Assembly: GCA_035328405.1 (NCBI GenBank)
Contig: DAOLIT010000009.1
Span: 1 to 64,000, forward strand
Origin: JAEUKA01 sp035328405
Lineage (GTDB): Bacteria > Myxococcota_A > Polyangia > Palsa-1104 > JAEUJZ01
Reading direction: 5' to 3'
Length of the DNA: 64,000 bases
Part shown: positions 7,296 to 16,522 of the stretch, one piece after another
Position numbering within the stretch: the stretch's first letter is position 1
Layout of the letters: every line of letters starts with the position of its first letter
Notes under the pieces: generated by a model
The model's database searches: none
The model's input: the letters and a program-made list of their open reading frames with translations, nothing else
Told to the model about the DNA's origin: nothing
Translations under genes and position numbers: made by a program

Positions 7296-8783
7296 ATGCG
7301 GCACCGGCGTTTTCTTTGTGGACTCGCCCTTTCGTTTTTGTGCGGGTCTGTGGGATGCAGCTTTGTGTTCGATGACAGCGCGCCAGACATTGTGCTCGTC
7401 GGCGAAGCGCCTGTGGTCGAGCGTTTTCCCAAGCTGAATGTGCAGCCCGCGCGCGATGTGTTTCTTGTGTATGACTCGCTTGGAAAGCCGTGGGCCGTGA
7501 TTCCCGAATTGCCCGAGCTGCCGTTCGAGATTCCCGACGGGGTGACTCTCCCGACGTTGCCTGAAACGATTCGTTTGGTTCGGCTCGATCCACAAGAGGA
7601 CCCGACGACCGCCGCGACCTTCCCATCGCGGTATCTTCTGCTGTCGCAGCGTTCTTTGTACATCATGATCACGCCGCAAATTCTTTCCCCTGACAGCAAA
7701 GACAAGTCGGTGTTGCTCACGCGCGTGCGACCCCTGGAATCGCCGCAGTTTCTTGGCAAGTTTCCAGAGGGAACCCCCCTTTTGTTGCTGAGCTCCGATG
7801 AAAACATCGGCGTCCTATTGTCCCAAAGCAGCAAGAGCAAGACGTTTCGCATCTTCTCGATGACCACAAAAGATGGGACCTCCAACACCCTGCGCGAATT
7901 GCCGATTCCCGATGGTGTCGATCCAGAAAAACCGCTCGAAAAGGGGCGGTTTGTGTTGGATGGAACGGGCGAACACTTGATCGTTCAGGATGGCAATTCC
8001 GTCATCACGCTGTACGAAACGAAAGCGGGAGGGAGTCAGCTCTCCCTTGGGAAGCAGACACGATCCTGGTCGCTGAATGCGCAGAAAAACGCGCTTCTTT
8101 TGTGCAATGAAGGGGGTCTGTCCCGCCTGCCTTTGAATGGAACCCCTGCGCAACGGCTGGATGCAGACTCCTGTTCGCAAGACATCTTCCGTTTGACCAC
8201 GCAAGACGGTGTGCGCACCGTGCTGTACAAGAGCGGAGAGGGTCTGCGACAAGTTCCTGAAGATGGTTCACAGGGACCCCGCTTGCGCCTTTCGTTCATC
8301 GGTCAGTTTTTCGGTCTTTCCCAAAAACAGGAGCTTCTGTACTCGACGGATGATGCAGTGACGTATGGCGCAGGAATCGGAAACGGTCTTCTGGAAGGCC
8401 GCCCGGTTTTCGAGATCGGACGCCGCCCGGCCTTTTCCCAGGATCAGACCCGTTTGCGTGTGCTGGAATGGGCCGCGCGTTCCGACGGTGCGGGGGATTT
8501 GCAGACGCGCTGGCTGGATTCCGATCAGGTGCTTCACCTGGCCCGCAATGTTCGCATGTTTGCGGAAACGACGGACGGGCGGGTCGTCGCGGCGAGTTAC
8601 TCGATTCCCAAGGGAACCCACAACCAAGTGATTGTGATCGATGAAATCGCCAAACAGGCCCTTTGGGTCGCCGATAGCTCGCGCGAATTTTTGCTGATAC
8701 CGGGAACCACGGATGCCTTGGTCAAAGTTGTGATCGGTCAAACCGGTTGGGACATCCGAAGAACCCCCATCCCGGCCCCCTAA
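7296..8783 (+). CDS. Beta-propeller-like lipoprotein of unknown function
   Basis: The 495-residue product has an n-region of basic residues, a hydrophobic core and the lipobox GSVGC (Cys21), so it should be a lipoprotein. The rest is made of repeating short strands with patterns such as RYLLLSQRSLYI, GTPLLLLSSDENIGVLL and DGVRTVLYKSGEG, consistent with a WD40/TolB-like propeller, though no clear WD motif repeats. It starts 49 bases after the HicB-like gene and ends 15 bases before a convergent gene. No family name can be given. Confidence 0.6.
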   Translation: MRHRRFLCGLALSFLCGSVGCSFVFDDSAPDIVLVGEAPVVERFPKLNVQPARDVFLVYDSLGKPWAVIPELPELPFEIPDGVTLPTLPETIRLVRLDPQEDPTTAATFPSRYLLLSQRSLYIMITPQILSPDSKDKSVLLTRVRPLESPQFLGKFPEGTPLLLLSSDENIGVLLSQSSKSKTFRIFSMTTKDGTSNTLRELPIPDGVDPEKPLEKGRFVLDGTGEHLIVQDGNSVITLYETKAGGSQLSLGKQTRSWSLNAQKNALLLCNEGGLSRLPLNGTPAQRLDADSCSQDIFRLTTQDGVRTVLYKSGEGLRQVPEDGSQGPRLRLSFIGQFFGLSQKQELLYSTDDAVTYGAGIGNGLLEGRPVFEIGRRPAFSQDQTRLRVLEWAARSDGAGDLQTRWLDSDQVLHLARNVRMFAETTDGRVVAASYSIPKGTHNQVIVIDEIAKQALWVADSSREFLLIPGTTDALVKVVIGQTGWDIRRTPIPAP

Positions 8784-8798
8784 CCTCCCATAGGCGTA

Positions 8799-10073
8799 TC
8801 ACTCGTCTTTTGCCATCGCCTGAAGGTGTCCGCCGGCCAAAAACCAATCGAGCACTTCGGGATAAATGCGTCGCAGCGCTTCTTTGTCGGCTTTGTATAG
8901 CGCAAAGGACTCTGCAAACGACTCCGCGACATCTTTTCGCCCATAGGTAGTCGGCCCCTTATCGGGCCCCCGAACGGCCCGGTACGCTGCACAGACTGGG
9001 CCGTCTGTGCGACGATACGCGGCACGCAGACGGTCATGCGCTTTCTCGTGTTCATCCTTGCGCCGTTTCCAATCGACAAGCCTCGCCCGAATCTCATCTG
9101 CCTCTGGACTGACCAACTGACCGGTCGCTTCGATGGCAGTGTAATCCGCCATCAGATTGACCGCCTCTTCCTTGTACTGCTCGTGTTGTTGGTCCATTCG
9201 CAAGCGGGGAACATCGGCAATCGCGTGGCCCACTTCGTGCAAAAAGCACATGCTGGGCAAGGGGTGTGGTTGATTCGGATCACCGATGAATTGCGCAGTG
9301 TCTGTTCCGGCTTTCACATCGAACAGACTGATGACGCGAGGCTCCTCTGGATTGGAAGTCGAAAGGTACTGACACCAACGATTCCGCGATTCAGACACTG
9401 CGTCGCGCACGAAACGAACCCCCCGAATCACTTTCCGTTCCTCATCGGACAGAAACGACAGCGCGCGATCGAGGGAATACAGTTCGTACGGTTTCCACAC
9501 TCGAGCCCCATCCACGATCGCTCCCACGCCATATTGGTTCTGCATTTGTTCTTTGCTTGGGAGTTCCTGATCCAACGGAATCAGCGACGGGATCGACTTC
9601 CCTACAACCACGGACAATTGCCCATCTAGCTCATACCGAGCCGTGACCGGAACGAACTCCTTTTCGCTCAAGTGTGTGAGCAGATCCAGTTCCAAACCTT
9701 TGCGCTTGGTCAAAAGGACAAACTCTGCCGCGTACAGAACAGGAAGTGGCAGCCAGTCGGTGTTTGCAGTGTCCGCATCGCTTTTTTGCAGGGTCTTGAG
9801 CCCTTCATCCGGGGTCTCTATATCGATGCGGGTGATGGCCCCCACGCGCAGTTGCTTGTCCAGGAAGCGGACCATTTCGCTGCGGTCCGATTCCTCGATG
9901 CGGGGTGGTTTGAACATATAACCGGCGTAATAGGGCCTCGCGGGGCCACAGCCTGACATGGTCACAAGAGACACCGCGAGCAGACCGGAAAGGACTGCGC
10001 AAAATCGTCGTGAGGCGATGTCTGTATCTTTTGCGGTGGAGGTGTCTTTCTGAGCAGGGTTTTGGGCCGACAT
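8799..10073 (-). CDS. Zincin-like lipoprotein (HExxH motif)
   Basis: The 424-residue protein carries a lipoprotein signal after an unusually polar N-terminal extension, with lipobox VTMSGC (Cys42). At 279-283 it has HEVGH in MCFLHEVGHAIADVP, the zinc-binding motif of metallopeptidases. A downstream helix with EEAVNLMADYTAIEATG and a late ESFAESFALYKADKEAL, an arrangement seen in gluzincin-like proteins where a later Glu can be a third ligand. The role could be envelope peptide or peptidoglycan processing, but the substrate is unknown. The start at 10073 has GGAG just upstream. It is divergent from the phospholipase D-like gene across about 146 bases. Confidence 0.65.
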   Translation of the reverse strand: MSAQNPAQKDTSTAKDTDIASRRFCAVLSGLLAVSLVTMSGCGPARPYYAGYMFKPPRIEESDRSEMVRFLDKQLRVGAITRIDIETPDEGLKTLQKSDADTANTDWLPLPVLYAAEFVLLTKRKGLELDLLTHLSEKEFVPVTARYELDGQLSVVVGKSIPSLIPLDQELPSKEQMQNQYGVGAIVDGARVWKPYELYSLDRALSFLSDEERKVIRGVRFVRDAVSESRNRWCQYLSTSNPEEPRVISLFDVKAGTDTAQFIGDPNQPHPLPSMCFLHEVGHAIADVPRLRMDQQHEQYKEEAVNLMADYTAIEATGQLVSPEADEIRARLVDWKRRKDEHEKAHDRLRAAYRRTDGPVCAAYRAVRGPDKGPTTYGRKDVAESFAESFALYKADKEALRRIYPEVLDWFLAGGHLQAMAKDE

Positions 10074-10219
10074 CGGATGCTCCGGGTGTTCTGTGTCCTT
10101 TGTGTAGCACACTGCCGTGTGTTGATTCGGTCCTTCTTCACCACACAAACGGAATCCTGGGTCCCGATGCTGTTTTTCTCACCTGGATGGTTTGCAGTTG
10201 CCGTATCCTGCTTGGGACG

Positions 10220-11494
10220 ATGAGCAGACGACAGCCAACGGCTCTTGAAAGCCCTGGGTTCAAAGGGTTGCGTACCAGCGCGTTTTTGAGTCTGTTTTCG
10301 GGTCTGTTTTCTGTTTCATTTTCTGGGTGCGCTTTGCAAGAAATCGTCGTCCAGAAGCCCCAGAAACTCGTGGCACTTGCGCCTGGTGAAGCGATCTTGG
10401 TGCAGTCTGTGCCGCAGGCTGTGGAACTCGGTTTCCCACAGCTTCCCACCACGCAGGAAGTCTGGCTGCACATGATTCAAGGCGCAAAACAGAGCATCGA
10501 TTGGGCCTGTTTTTACGTCGCGTCCGCGCGGAATCAACCCCTTGATCCGATTCTGGAGGCCCTTCGCCAAGCCGCCGCGCGCGGTGTTCGTGTGCGGATG
10601 ATTTTCGACAAACAGATGGGCAAGCTCGACCCCCAAGCAATCGCCTTTTTGCAACAACTGCCGGGGGCCGCCGTGCGTCTTGTGGATTTCAACCTCCTTG
10701 CGGGCGGCAGTCATCACGCCAAGTACTTGGTCGTGGATCGTCGCGAGGTCTTTGTCGGCAGCCAGAATTTTGATTGGCGGTCGCTTCTGCACATCCACGA
10801 GCTGGGCGTTCGGATTTCCCATCCCCACATTGCGGGGCAGCTCGCGTTTCTGTTCGAGATGGATTTCTCCCTCGCTCAGGATCGCCACGACACCCTCGAA
10901 GCCAATCCTCCCGTGATGCCGCGAGGGCCGCTGCCCGATGTGGAAGTCGGTGTTTCACCTCCGCAGCTCACCCCCGATGGGATTCGTCCTGGTTTGCCCG
11001 TGCTCCTGGATGTGATAAGGGGTGCCAAACAGACTTTGGTGATCCAGCTTCTCCGCTACTCCGCCCACGTCGGTGTGGAAAAATGGGATTCGCTCGAAGC
11101 CGCTCTGATCCAAGCCGCCGGGCGCGGGGTCAAGGTGCAGCTTCTCGTCTCGAATTGGAGCACCGGCACCCCCGAAATCGACGACCTGAAAGCCCTTTCG
11201 CGCGTGCCCGGCATTGACGTGCGCATCGCCACCATTCCTGAGGTCCCCGGAACATTCATTCCCTATGCGCGCGTCATTCACAGCAAATACACCGTCGCTG
11301 ATGGACAGGTATTGTGGCTGGGCTCGACCAATTGGGAACGCGGGATGTTCCTCGCAAATCGCAACGTGGATGTCGTCCTCAAACGGCCCGCCCTCGCCGC
11401 GCAAGTGCAGACCCTTTTCGGTCGCCTCTTTTCCTCTACCTACGCCGAACCCCTAGACCTTACCCGAGACTACGTTCCCCCTCGCATTCGTTAG
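10220..11494 (+). CDS. Phospholipase D-like lipoprotein (two HKD motifs)
   Basis: The 424-residue protein has a signal peptide with lipobox SFSGC (Cys37) and two complete HxKxxxxD motifs: His166/Lys168/Asp173 in HHAKYLVVDRREVFVGSQNF, and His354/Lys356/Asp361 in HSKYTVADG followed by LGSTNWERG. This is the two-lobed catalytic layout of phospholipase D and cardiolipin synthases, in which the two motifs form one active site on phosphodiester substrates. A lipid-anchored, exported form argues for a role on envelope phospholipids or an external substrate rather than ordinary cardiolipin synthesis. The gene is divergent from the HExxH lipoprotein, suggesting shared control. Confidence 0.82.
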   Translation: MSRRQPTALESPGFKGLRTSAFLSLFSGLFSVSFSGCALQEIVVQKPQKLVALAPGEAILVQSVPQAVELGFPQLPTTQEVWLHMIQGAKQSIDWACFYVASARNQPLDPILEALRQAAARGVRVRMIFDKQMGKLDPQAIAFLQQLPGAAVRLVDFNLLAGGSHHAKYLVVDRREVFVGSQNFDWRSLLHIHELGVRISHPHIAGQLAFLFEMDFSLAQDRHDTLEANPPVMPRGPLPDVEVGVSPPQLTPDGIRPGLPVLLDVIRGAKQTLVIQLLRYSAHVGVEKWDSLEAALIQAAGRGVKVQLLVSNWSTGTPEIDDLKALSRVPGIDVRIATIPEVPGTFIPYARVIHSKYTVADGQVLWLGSTNWERGMFLANRNVDVVLKRPALAAQVQTLFGRLFSSTYAEPLDLTRDYVPPRIR

Positions 11495-11601
11495 GGACCG
11501 CAAAATCTTCCCCTCTACACAAGAAACACGGAGCTTCTACCATTCCGTCCGGTTCCCCTGAAAGGTAGGAAGTCTTGGTGCAGGCGATGCCAGGACTCCC
11601 G

Positions 11602-12486
11602 TCATGCCTTTGCGAGTTCGTGCATCAGTTGTTCGAGTCCGTCTTTGAGCTGGATGTTCGCGGTGAAGTGGAGCAGTTTGCGCGCTCGGTCGGGGCAACC
11701 ATAAAAACGGGACACATCGAAAGCGCGCGGGGGAGCATCGAGGATATGGCTCCGTCCACCCCCTAAACGGATCGCAAGCGTCGCCAACTCCTCCAGCGTC
11801 GTAGGTTGGCCGGTCAACAAGTGGACAGGAGGCAGCGCACGTTCTCCGGCCCGCAAGCAAGCGACGACCCCCAACAGGCCGCGCGCGGTGTCCAGAAGGT
11901 GTGTGAAGTCGAACGTGTTGTTGCGTCCATCGACCCGCAAAGGGAGTCCGGTCGCAGCGGATCGTGCAAAACAGGGAACCACCCGATCGGCATGGTCTGT
12001 AACGCTCCCATAGACATTGCTCAACCGGACAACGGCGACCTGCACTCCCTGTGTGCGGGCGGTCATACAGAGTTCTTCTGCGGCCACCTTTGATCGACCG
12101 TAGACGTTGCAAGGAATAAGCGGCGCGTCCTCGGTTGCAGGCAAGACGGCGGCATGTCCGTAGACTTCGCGGCTGCTCGCCAAGATGACCCACGGTTTGT
12201 GCGGGGCGGTCTTCGCGACATCAAGTACGTTCCGTGTTCCCACGACGTTGGTTTGCCAGCACAATTTGGGGTTCTTCTCTCCCCAAATGACTCGGGAAAC
12301 CGCAGCAAGGTGAATGATGCCGATGCAGTCTCTTGCGGCGACCCGGAGGGCGCTCAGGTCGAGGACATCCTCGTTGTGTCTTCGCAGATCGAAGCGCCGA
12401 ACGTCCAATCCCAACGCGGGTAGTTCAACACAAAGCGCCGTGCCAATGAGTCCTTCAGAACCTGTAATCAGGATGCTGTTTGCCAA
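11602..12486 (-). CDS. NAD-dependent epimerase/dehydratase (extended SDR)
   Basis: The 294-residue protein is an extended short-chain dehydrogenase of the kind that modifies nucleotide sugars. It has the Rossmann motif ITGSEGLIG (7-15), HLAAVS (59-64), LASSREVYG (102-110), the catalytic Tyr129-x-x-x-Lys133 in YGRSK, and VVRLSNVYG. No in-frame ATG fits; TTG at 12486 is chosen because it begins the family N-terminus (ANSILITGSEG) and has GGAGA about 8 bases upstream. It lies downstream of the CxxCH lipoprotein gene on the same strand. Substrate is not predictable. Confidence 0.82.
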   Translation of the reverse strand: MANSILITGSEGLIGTALCVELPALGLDVRRFDLRRHNEDVLDLSALRVAARDCIGIIHLAAVSRVIWGEKNPKLCWQTNVVGTRNVLDVAKTAPHKPWVILASSREVYGHAAVLPATEDAPLIPCNVYGRSKVAAEELCMTARTQGVQVAVVRLSNVYGSVTDHADRVVPCFARSAATGLPLRVDGRNNTFDFTHLLDTARGLLGVVACLRAGERALPPVHLLTGQPTTLEELATLAIRLGGGRSHILDAPPRAFDVSRFYGCPDRARKLLHFTANIQLKDGLEQLMHELAKA

Positions 12487-12640
12487 ACAAACCGTCTCCG
12501 TGCATGCCAGTTTGGCTGACGTAGCACATCCAGAGCATGCAAAGAGACAATTTTTCCCAGCGATCCCAAAACGAATGGGGGGATGGGTCAATGGGGGTCT
12601 GTCGTTTTGGATACTGCGTTTCTGTGGGAGAGGAGGTCGG

Positions 12641-14029
12641 TTAGGAATCGTAGCCGTGGCTTCCGTCGATGACGACGACGGTTTGGGTTCGGGGGTAGAA
12701 AAGGACGTACTTGAGGCTGAATTGGTGGCAATTGTGACAGGGTTCTTCGGACTCAAACCGCGTGGCAGAGACGTTGGTATCCCCCGCAAACGCATCGATC
12801 GAGGTCAGAAGACCCCGTTTGAAGGTCTGTTCCAACAGAAGTTCGGCTCGCGTAAGGGAATGACCATACCGCACATCGTACACGCCGCTGCGATCGGTCT
12901 CGGCAAGCGCAGCCTCGTTGATTTGGGCTTGGGTGGGCGTCATTGACACGCAGCGCGGATAATCAAAAGCCCACGCGGGTCCGACGCTGCACCAAGATCC
13001 TCCCGTGCGCGGACAAGCGTCGTGCGCGGCTTTGACGGCGGTCGAAAGGGGGGAGGCGTCTTTTTCGCGCAGAGCAAACGTCACGACAGGGGTCGGCACC
13101 ACATCGCAAAGATCTACACCGATGCAGCGCGAAACCTCGCGGTGAAGTCCGCACGCGCTTAGGTCCTTTTGAGAGGCCGGAATGGCCGCGATGCAGTCAT
13201 AGGTGGTGCGAGCGCAAGCAGGGGTCGGCCATCGGACTGCGGGGTCTCCGATTCCCAGACCGACCTCGCGTACAACCAGCCGAAGGTCGCTGGCCTGTTG
13301 TGTGCTGCTCGCCCCTGTTCCCGTCGCAAACACAACTTGATCCGTGGACGCATCCAACAGGGTCGCCAGGCCACTGAACTCCCAATCAAACGGATACCGC
13401 GAACCTGCCGGACTCCCAAGCCAAGGTGGAGTGCCTCCTCGGCTTGTGATTGCAAGACCCGATGCCGTGGTCGTAGCGAAACCGCGATAGCGAAGGTTCG
13501 TGGTGTCGCGAAAGTAGATCGGGCGCAGGGACGGATCGACGGAAACAGGGCCCGCTGACGGATTCAGTTTGGTGGACAGCGAAAACTTCGCGCCATACGT
13601 CTTTCCGTTCGACAGCTTGAGGGTGACAAACAGCGGCAGACCGGACAGGATCGTGTTGATCTCGTGGCCGTCGCGCAGTGTGATGGAAAAGCTGCGCGGA
13701 CCGATCAGGGTGGCCTGCCCAAACGCATCATCGGGCACGGTGCTTAGGACCGAGGCCAAGTTGCTGCTCGTGCGACCTTTGACGGCGACCTGGAGCGTTC
13801 CGCCTCGCACCGTTTGTGTCGCAAACTCATCGATCCACAGCGTCAGATCGTCTGCCCGGACCCGAATCTCGGGGGTCGCGGCGGCGTACCGGACCGTCTC
13901 TGCGGAATCTTCGGCCAAAGCGGGCGGCGCATCCGCCGGATCGGCCACACGCGCCTCGCATCCAAGCAAAAGCAAACCCGGCAAGGACAAAGGAAACAGC
14001 GACAACAAACTTCGTTTTTGAACACGCAT
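12641..14029 (-). CDS. Lipoprotein with a single CxxCH motif
   Basis: The 462-residue protein has a clear lipoprotein signal peptide (MRVQKRSLLSLFPLSLPG, lipobox LLLLGC). The body is mostly beta-strand-like with scattered Cys residues (ACARTTYDCIAA, LSACGLHREVSRCIGVDLC). Near the C-terminus, residues 431-435 read CHNCH in EEPCHNCHQF, a c-type haem attachment motif; with a single site it could instead bind another metal. GGAGG lies just upstream of the ATG at 14029. No family was recognised. It is followed by the SDR gene, 154 bases away. Confidence 0.6.
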   Translation of the reverse strand: MRVQKRSLLSLFPLSLPGLLLLGCEARVADPADAPPALAEDSAETVRYAAATPEIRVRADDLTLWIDEFATQTVRGGTLQVAVKGRTSSNLASVLSTVPDDAFGQATLIGPRSFSITLRDGHEINTILSGLPLFVTLKLSNGKTYGAKFSLSTKLNPSAGPVSVDPSLRPIYFRDTTNLRYRGFATTTASGLAITSRGGTPPWLGSPAGSRYPFDWEFSGLATLLDASTDQVVFATGTGASSTQQASDLRLVVREVGLGIGDPAVRWPTPACARTTYDCIAAIPASQKDLSACGLHREVSRCIGVDLCDVVPTPVVTFALREKDASPLSTAVKAAHDACPRTGGSWCSVGPAWAFDYPRCVSMTPTQAQINEAALAETDRSGVYDVRYGHSLTRAELLLEQTFKRGLLTSIDAFAGDTNVSATRFESEEPCHNCHQFSLKYVLFYPRTQTVVVIDGSHGYDS

Positions 14030-14247
14030 CAGGGAACCTCCAAGGGGCTTTTCTGTTTTCAAAGTGCGCGGCCTCTTTATGCGCCCCGGCCCCATCTGTC
14101 AAGCAACAAGCCGTGACAAAACCAATGCCAAGACCAGGCCCGAGGATTTGGTTGCTCAGGAAGGGAGGGGTTCTTTTGGGGGACCAAACGGGGTCGATCG
14201 ATTGCAAAAAGGGGAAGACAGCAGACGGAGCGATGGGAAGCAGTGAC

Positions 14248-15510
14248 TCAGGAGGATTCTTGGGACTTCTCAGCTGAGTGTCCGAGTCGTTGCCATACCA
14301 CCTTCAAGCCCAAAGGAGTGTTCCCGATGTGTTCGGCGTCCTTCACTTCAAACAGGATGGTGCCATTCCCTCGTGCATCCACAGTGGGGACAAAACCCAC
14401 TGGAGGCTGAATGATCCAGCCGAACCCAGGAAGCCCGTCCACGTACCAGCCTCGGCTTGGAATGAAATAGAGGGGTTTCTTGTCATCGCTGACGAGCCAA
14501 CCGGTTTGCTTGATCTGGCTGCCATCGGCGGCGAAGCCCATTATGGCATAGGGGACCACCGTGAAGCCGTCGGCAGGAATGGAAATGAGCCCGTCTGTCT
14601 CGTTTACGCTCAATTCGGTCGGGATGTGGAGCTGTTTGAATGGAGAGAACGGAGGAGGAATGGGCGGCTGTTTCTCTGGATCTTTTTTCGGGCTCACGCC
14701 GGGGATGATGTCCTGAACTGTCCAGCCCGATGGGAGGAGGAGCAGGCGCCCAATTTTTCCGTCCAGGTTGTATACGATCTCGTTGGTGCCGGTCACGGTG
14801 ATGTTTGTGAGCTTGTGTTTTTTCAGGCCGCCAACGCAGCGATCGATCGCAGAACCCAGGGCTGGGTCGGCGTGGTCATTCCCGTGCTCCAACAACGCAA
14901 ACGCAGAACCGGACCTTGCTCCCATGCACAGCGCGAGGGAAACGTGATTCAACCCCTGTACGCTCCACTCGGTCGGCCTTGGTGTTGCGGGGTTTCCATG
15001 TCCGACATCGGTGTTTGAGTACCGAACCGGTGTGGGCAGGCCATTGGCGTGGAGCCAGTCTGCAATCTTGTCCGCTTGTACAGAAAGATAGCTTCGGGGT
15101 TCCGATGGCCCGTTGAACATTCCGATGTTGCCCTCCCCATCGCCATGAACATTGATGCGAAGTTTTCCTTGTCTTCTTGTATCGCCGACCCAAGCCAGGA
15201 GCTGACTTGTGCCGCGCTGGCGCTTGGCCGTTTCGATGTCTTTCAGCTCAACAGCGACGGCAACGTAGCCACGGTCCAGTGTGCCATCGTCCTCTGAAAG
15301 ACTGTTATCCAGGCTGAATTGCAAGTCTAAGCTGTTATCCAGGGATTGGTATTTTCCATCCCCCCATTTTGTCAAGTTGTATGCTTTTTGAAACTTGTGT
15401 TGTTTTTTTTGATAGGCCAATTGACTACGCACATCCGCGACAAAATCGTAGTGTCCCTCGTGCATGATGTGGAGATCAACAAACCGGTCGTACTGATGCC
15501 TTGTGCTCAT
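14248..15510 (-). CDS. Possible clan-CD (caspase/C80-like) cysteine-peptidase-like protein
   Basis: The 420-residue protein has no signal peptide. Residues about 117-123 read KLRINVHGDGEG, a hydrophobic strand ending in His-Gly (His122), and 191-198 read SLALCMGA, a hydrophobic strand ending in Cys195. This His-Gly then Cys arrangement, about 70 residues apart, is the catalytic signature of clan-CD peptidases such as caspases and the self-processing C80 domain of MARTX toxins. Between them is a helical stretch ADKIADWLHANGL. The C-terminal half is strand-rich and Pro-rich, possibly a separate binding domain. This is an inference from motif pattern, not an assignment. The next upstream sequence is repeat-rich accessory DNA. 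Confidence 0.55.
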   Translation of the reverse strand: MSTRHQYDRFVDLHIMHEGHYDFVADVRSQLAYQKKQHKFQKAYNLTKWGDGKYQSLDNSLDLQFSLDNSLSEDDGTLDRGYVAVAVELKDIETAKRQRGTSQLLAWVGDTRRQGKLRINVHGDGEGNIGMFNGPSEPRSYLSVQADKIADWLHANGLPTPVRYSNTDVGHGNPATPRPTEWSVQGLNHVSLALCMGARSGSAFALLEHGNDHADPALGSAIDRCVGGLKKHKLTNITVTGTNEIVYNLDGKIGRLLLLPSGWTVQDIIPGVSPKKDPEKQPPIPPPFSPFKQLHIPTELSVNETDGLISIPADGFTVVPYAIMGFAADGSQIKQTGWLVSDDKKPLYFIPSRGWYVDGLPGFGWIIQPPVGFVPTVDARGNGTILFEVKDAEHIGNTPLGLKVVWQRLGHSAEKSQESS

Positions 15511-15816
15511 GACGAACGCCCTTTCTTTGCATGGTGAAGGCTCCACCCGCCGAGCACTACCCGGCGGAAAGACTCGGGAGCCGACAATTACTTATAGAAG
15601 TCCATGCGCACTTCGATGCCGCCCTCGACCGATCGCATACACAAAACCGGCAAGTGGCACAGGCACGTCGGCTTCTTCATGACCACGATTCCAGGACCCG
15701 CCGGGGCCTCGAAGAACCGGTCGATGACCCCTGTTGAGTGGTTCTTGGACCTGGACGAAAGGGTCGCTGACCCTTTTTGAGTGGCTTTGCCTCAAAAGCC
15801 CCTTTTCGGGTCAATG
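15511..15816. other. Non-coding flank of the accessory module, with repeat copy 1
   Basis: No gene is supported. A 58-codon frame (15604-15780) spans the 55-bp repeat and ends in it, and the same reading through repeat copy 2 gives shared residues followed by different ends; these may be decayed gene ends rather than active genes. Confidence 0.4.
15691..15745 (+). repeat. 55-bp direct repeat, left copy
   Basis: The 55 bases from CCAGGACCCGCC to GAGTGGTTCT recur at 17832-17886 with one mismatch. The copies bracket the three-gene module in direct orientation. The sequence after this copy again reaches GAGTGG after 43 bases, the same period as the tandem array that follows the right copy. Confidence 0.85.
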
Positions 15817-15909
15817 TTTTGGGGCAGGAACGGGTCGTCCAGATCTGCTCGGATGATTTTGGGGCAGGAACGGGTCGTCCAGATCTGCTCGGATGATTTT
15901 GGGGCAGGA
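15817..15909 (+). repeat. 40-bp tandem repeat, two full copies plus a partial third
   Basis: Units begin at 15817 and 15857 (TTTTGGGGCAGGAACGGGTC and so on), identical over 40 bases, with a third copy diverging after 13 bases. Each unit contains CAGATC and ends in GATGATTTT, echoing CAGATC and GATGGTTT in the 43-bp array on the other side of the module. Confidence 0.85.
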
Positions 15910-15927
15910 TTGGGAGGTTTGGGGATA

Positions 15928-16515
15928 CTAGGCAGGTAGGAACCAATCAAACCGCCCATCTCCACGGGCCAAGAATCGAACAACACAACTATGAAACAAC
16001 ATCCATCCGCAAAACTTCATGCGTGCCACCACTGTAGCCTGTTTTAGCGCCCCCCGGTGCAGAGACACCGACCTCAAAAAATCAGCCAAGTATAGACGAT
16101 TTTTGTGCTCCTCAGACCATGGTGGTACATAGAATCCTCGAGCATAATCATATTTTTTTAGTGCATTTATTATTTCTTGAGTGACTATTCCTGGGTAGTT
16201 TCTAATCGGTATAGCGAGCGTCCAGGGTACTTCCTTGATATCTCGGGCTAAGTCGCAGCTGTTACCTAGGAGCATCCAGAATGAGGTCTCGGCTTCCAGC
16301 GCCACAGCCTCGCCGTTTTCATCTATGCATGGAATCTCTTTGTCAAAATATATTATGTCTCCTTGACTGTATTCAGATTGATCAATCTGTTGCTCATAGA
16401 ATTCTGCGAAGAGCACATCTGGAACGGCAGTCACCTTTGCGATGGTCGCCTTTAGCTCCACTGCATCGTAAATCGGAGGCCATCTCTCCTTGGCTGGATC
16501 GAACGACGCTGCCAT
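15928..16515 (-). CDS. Unknown protein, third gene of the repeat-flanked module
   Basis: The 195-residue protein has no signal peptide. It contains YSQGDIIYFD (49-58), followed after a spacer by FWMLLGNSCDLAR (79-91). A Gly-Asp-Ile strand followed by a buried Ser-Cys-Asp motif is seen in various uncharacterised cytoplasmic proteins, but the family could not be named. It begins 7 bases after the previous gene, in a three-gene minus-strand run. Its codons are more AT-rich than surrounding genes, suggesting joint transfer. Function is unknown. Confidence 0.6.
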   Translation of the reverse strand: MAASFDPAKERWPPIYDAVELKATIAKVTAVPDVLFAEFYEQQIDQSEYSQGDIIYFDKEIPCIDENGEAVALEAETSFWMLLGNSCDLARDIKEVPWTLAIPIRNYPGIVTQEIINALKKYDYARGFYVPPWSEEHKNRLYLADFLRSVSLHRGALKQATVVARMKFCGWMLFHSCVVRFLARGDGRFDWFLPA

Positions 16516-16522
16516 GGCAAAT

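Noticed and set aside
11534..11572. Hairpin terminator between the convergent phospholipase D-like and epimerase genes
   Set aside because: CTTCTACC with GGTAGGAAG is imperfect, the loop is long, and no T-tract follows.
15511..15816. Short open frames across the left 55-bp repeat
   Set aside because: Shared repeat sequence gives the same peptide in both copies followed by different ends; no start or ribosome-binding site is convincing.
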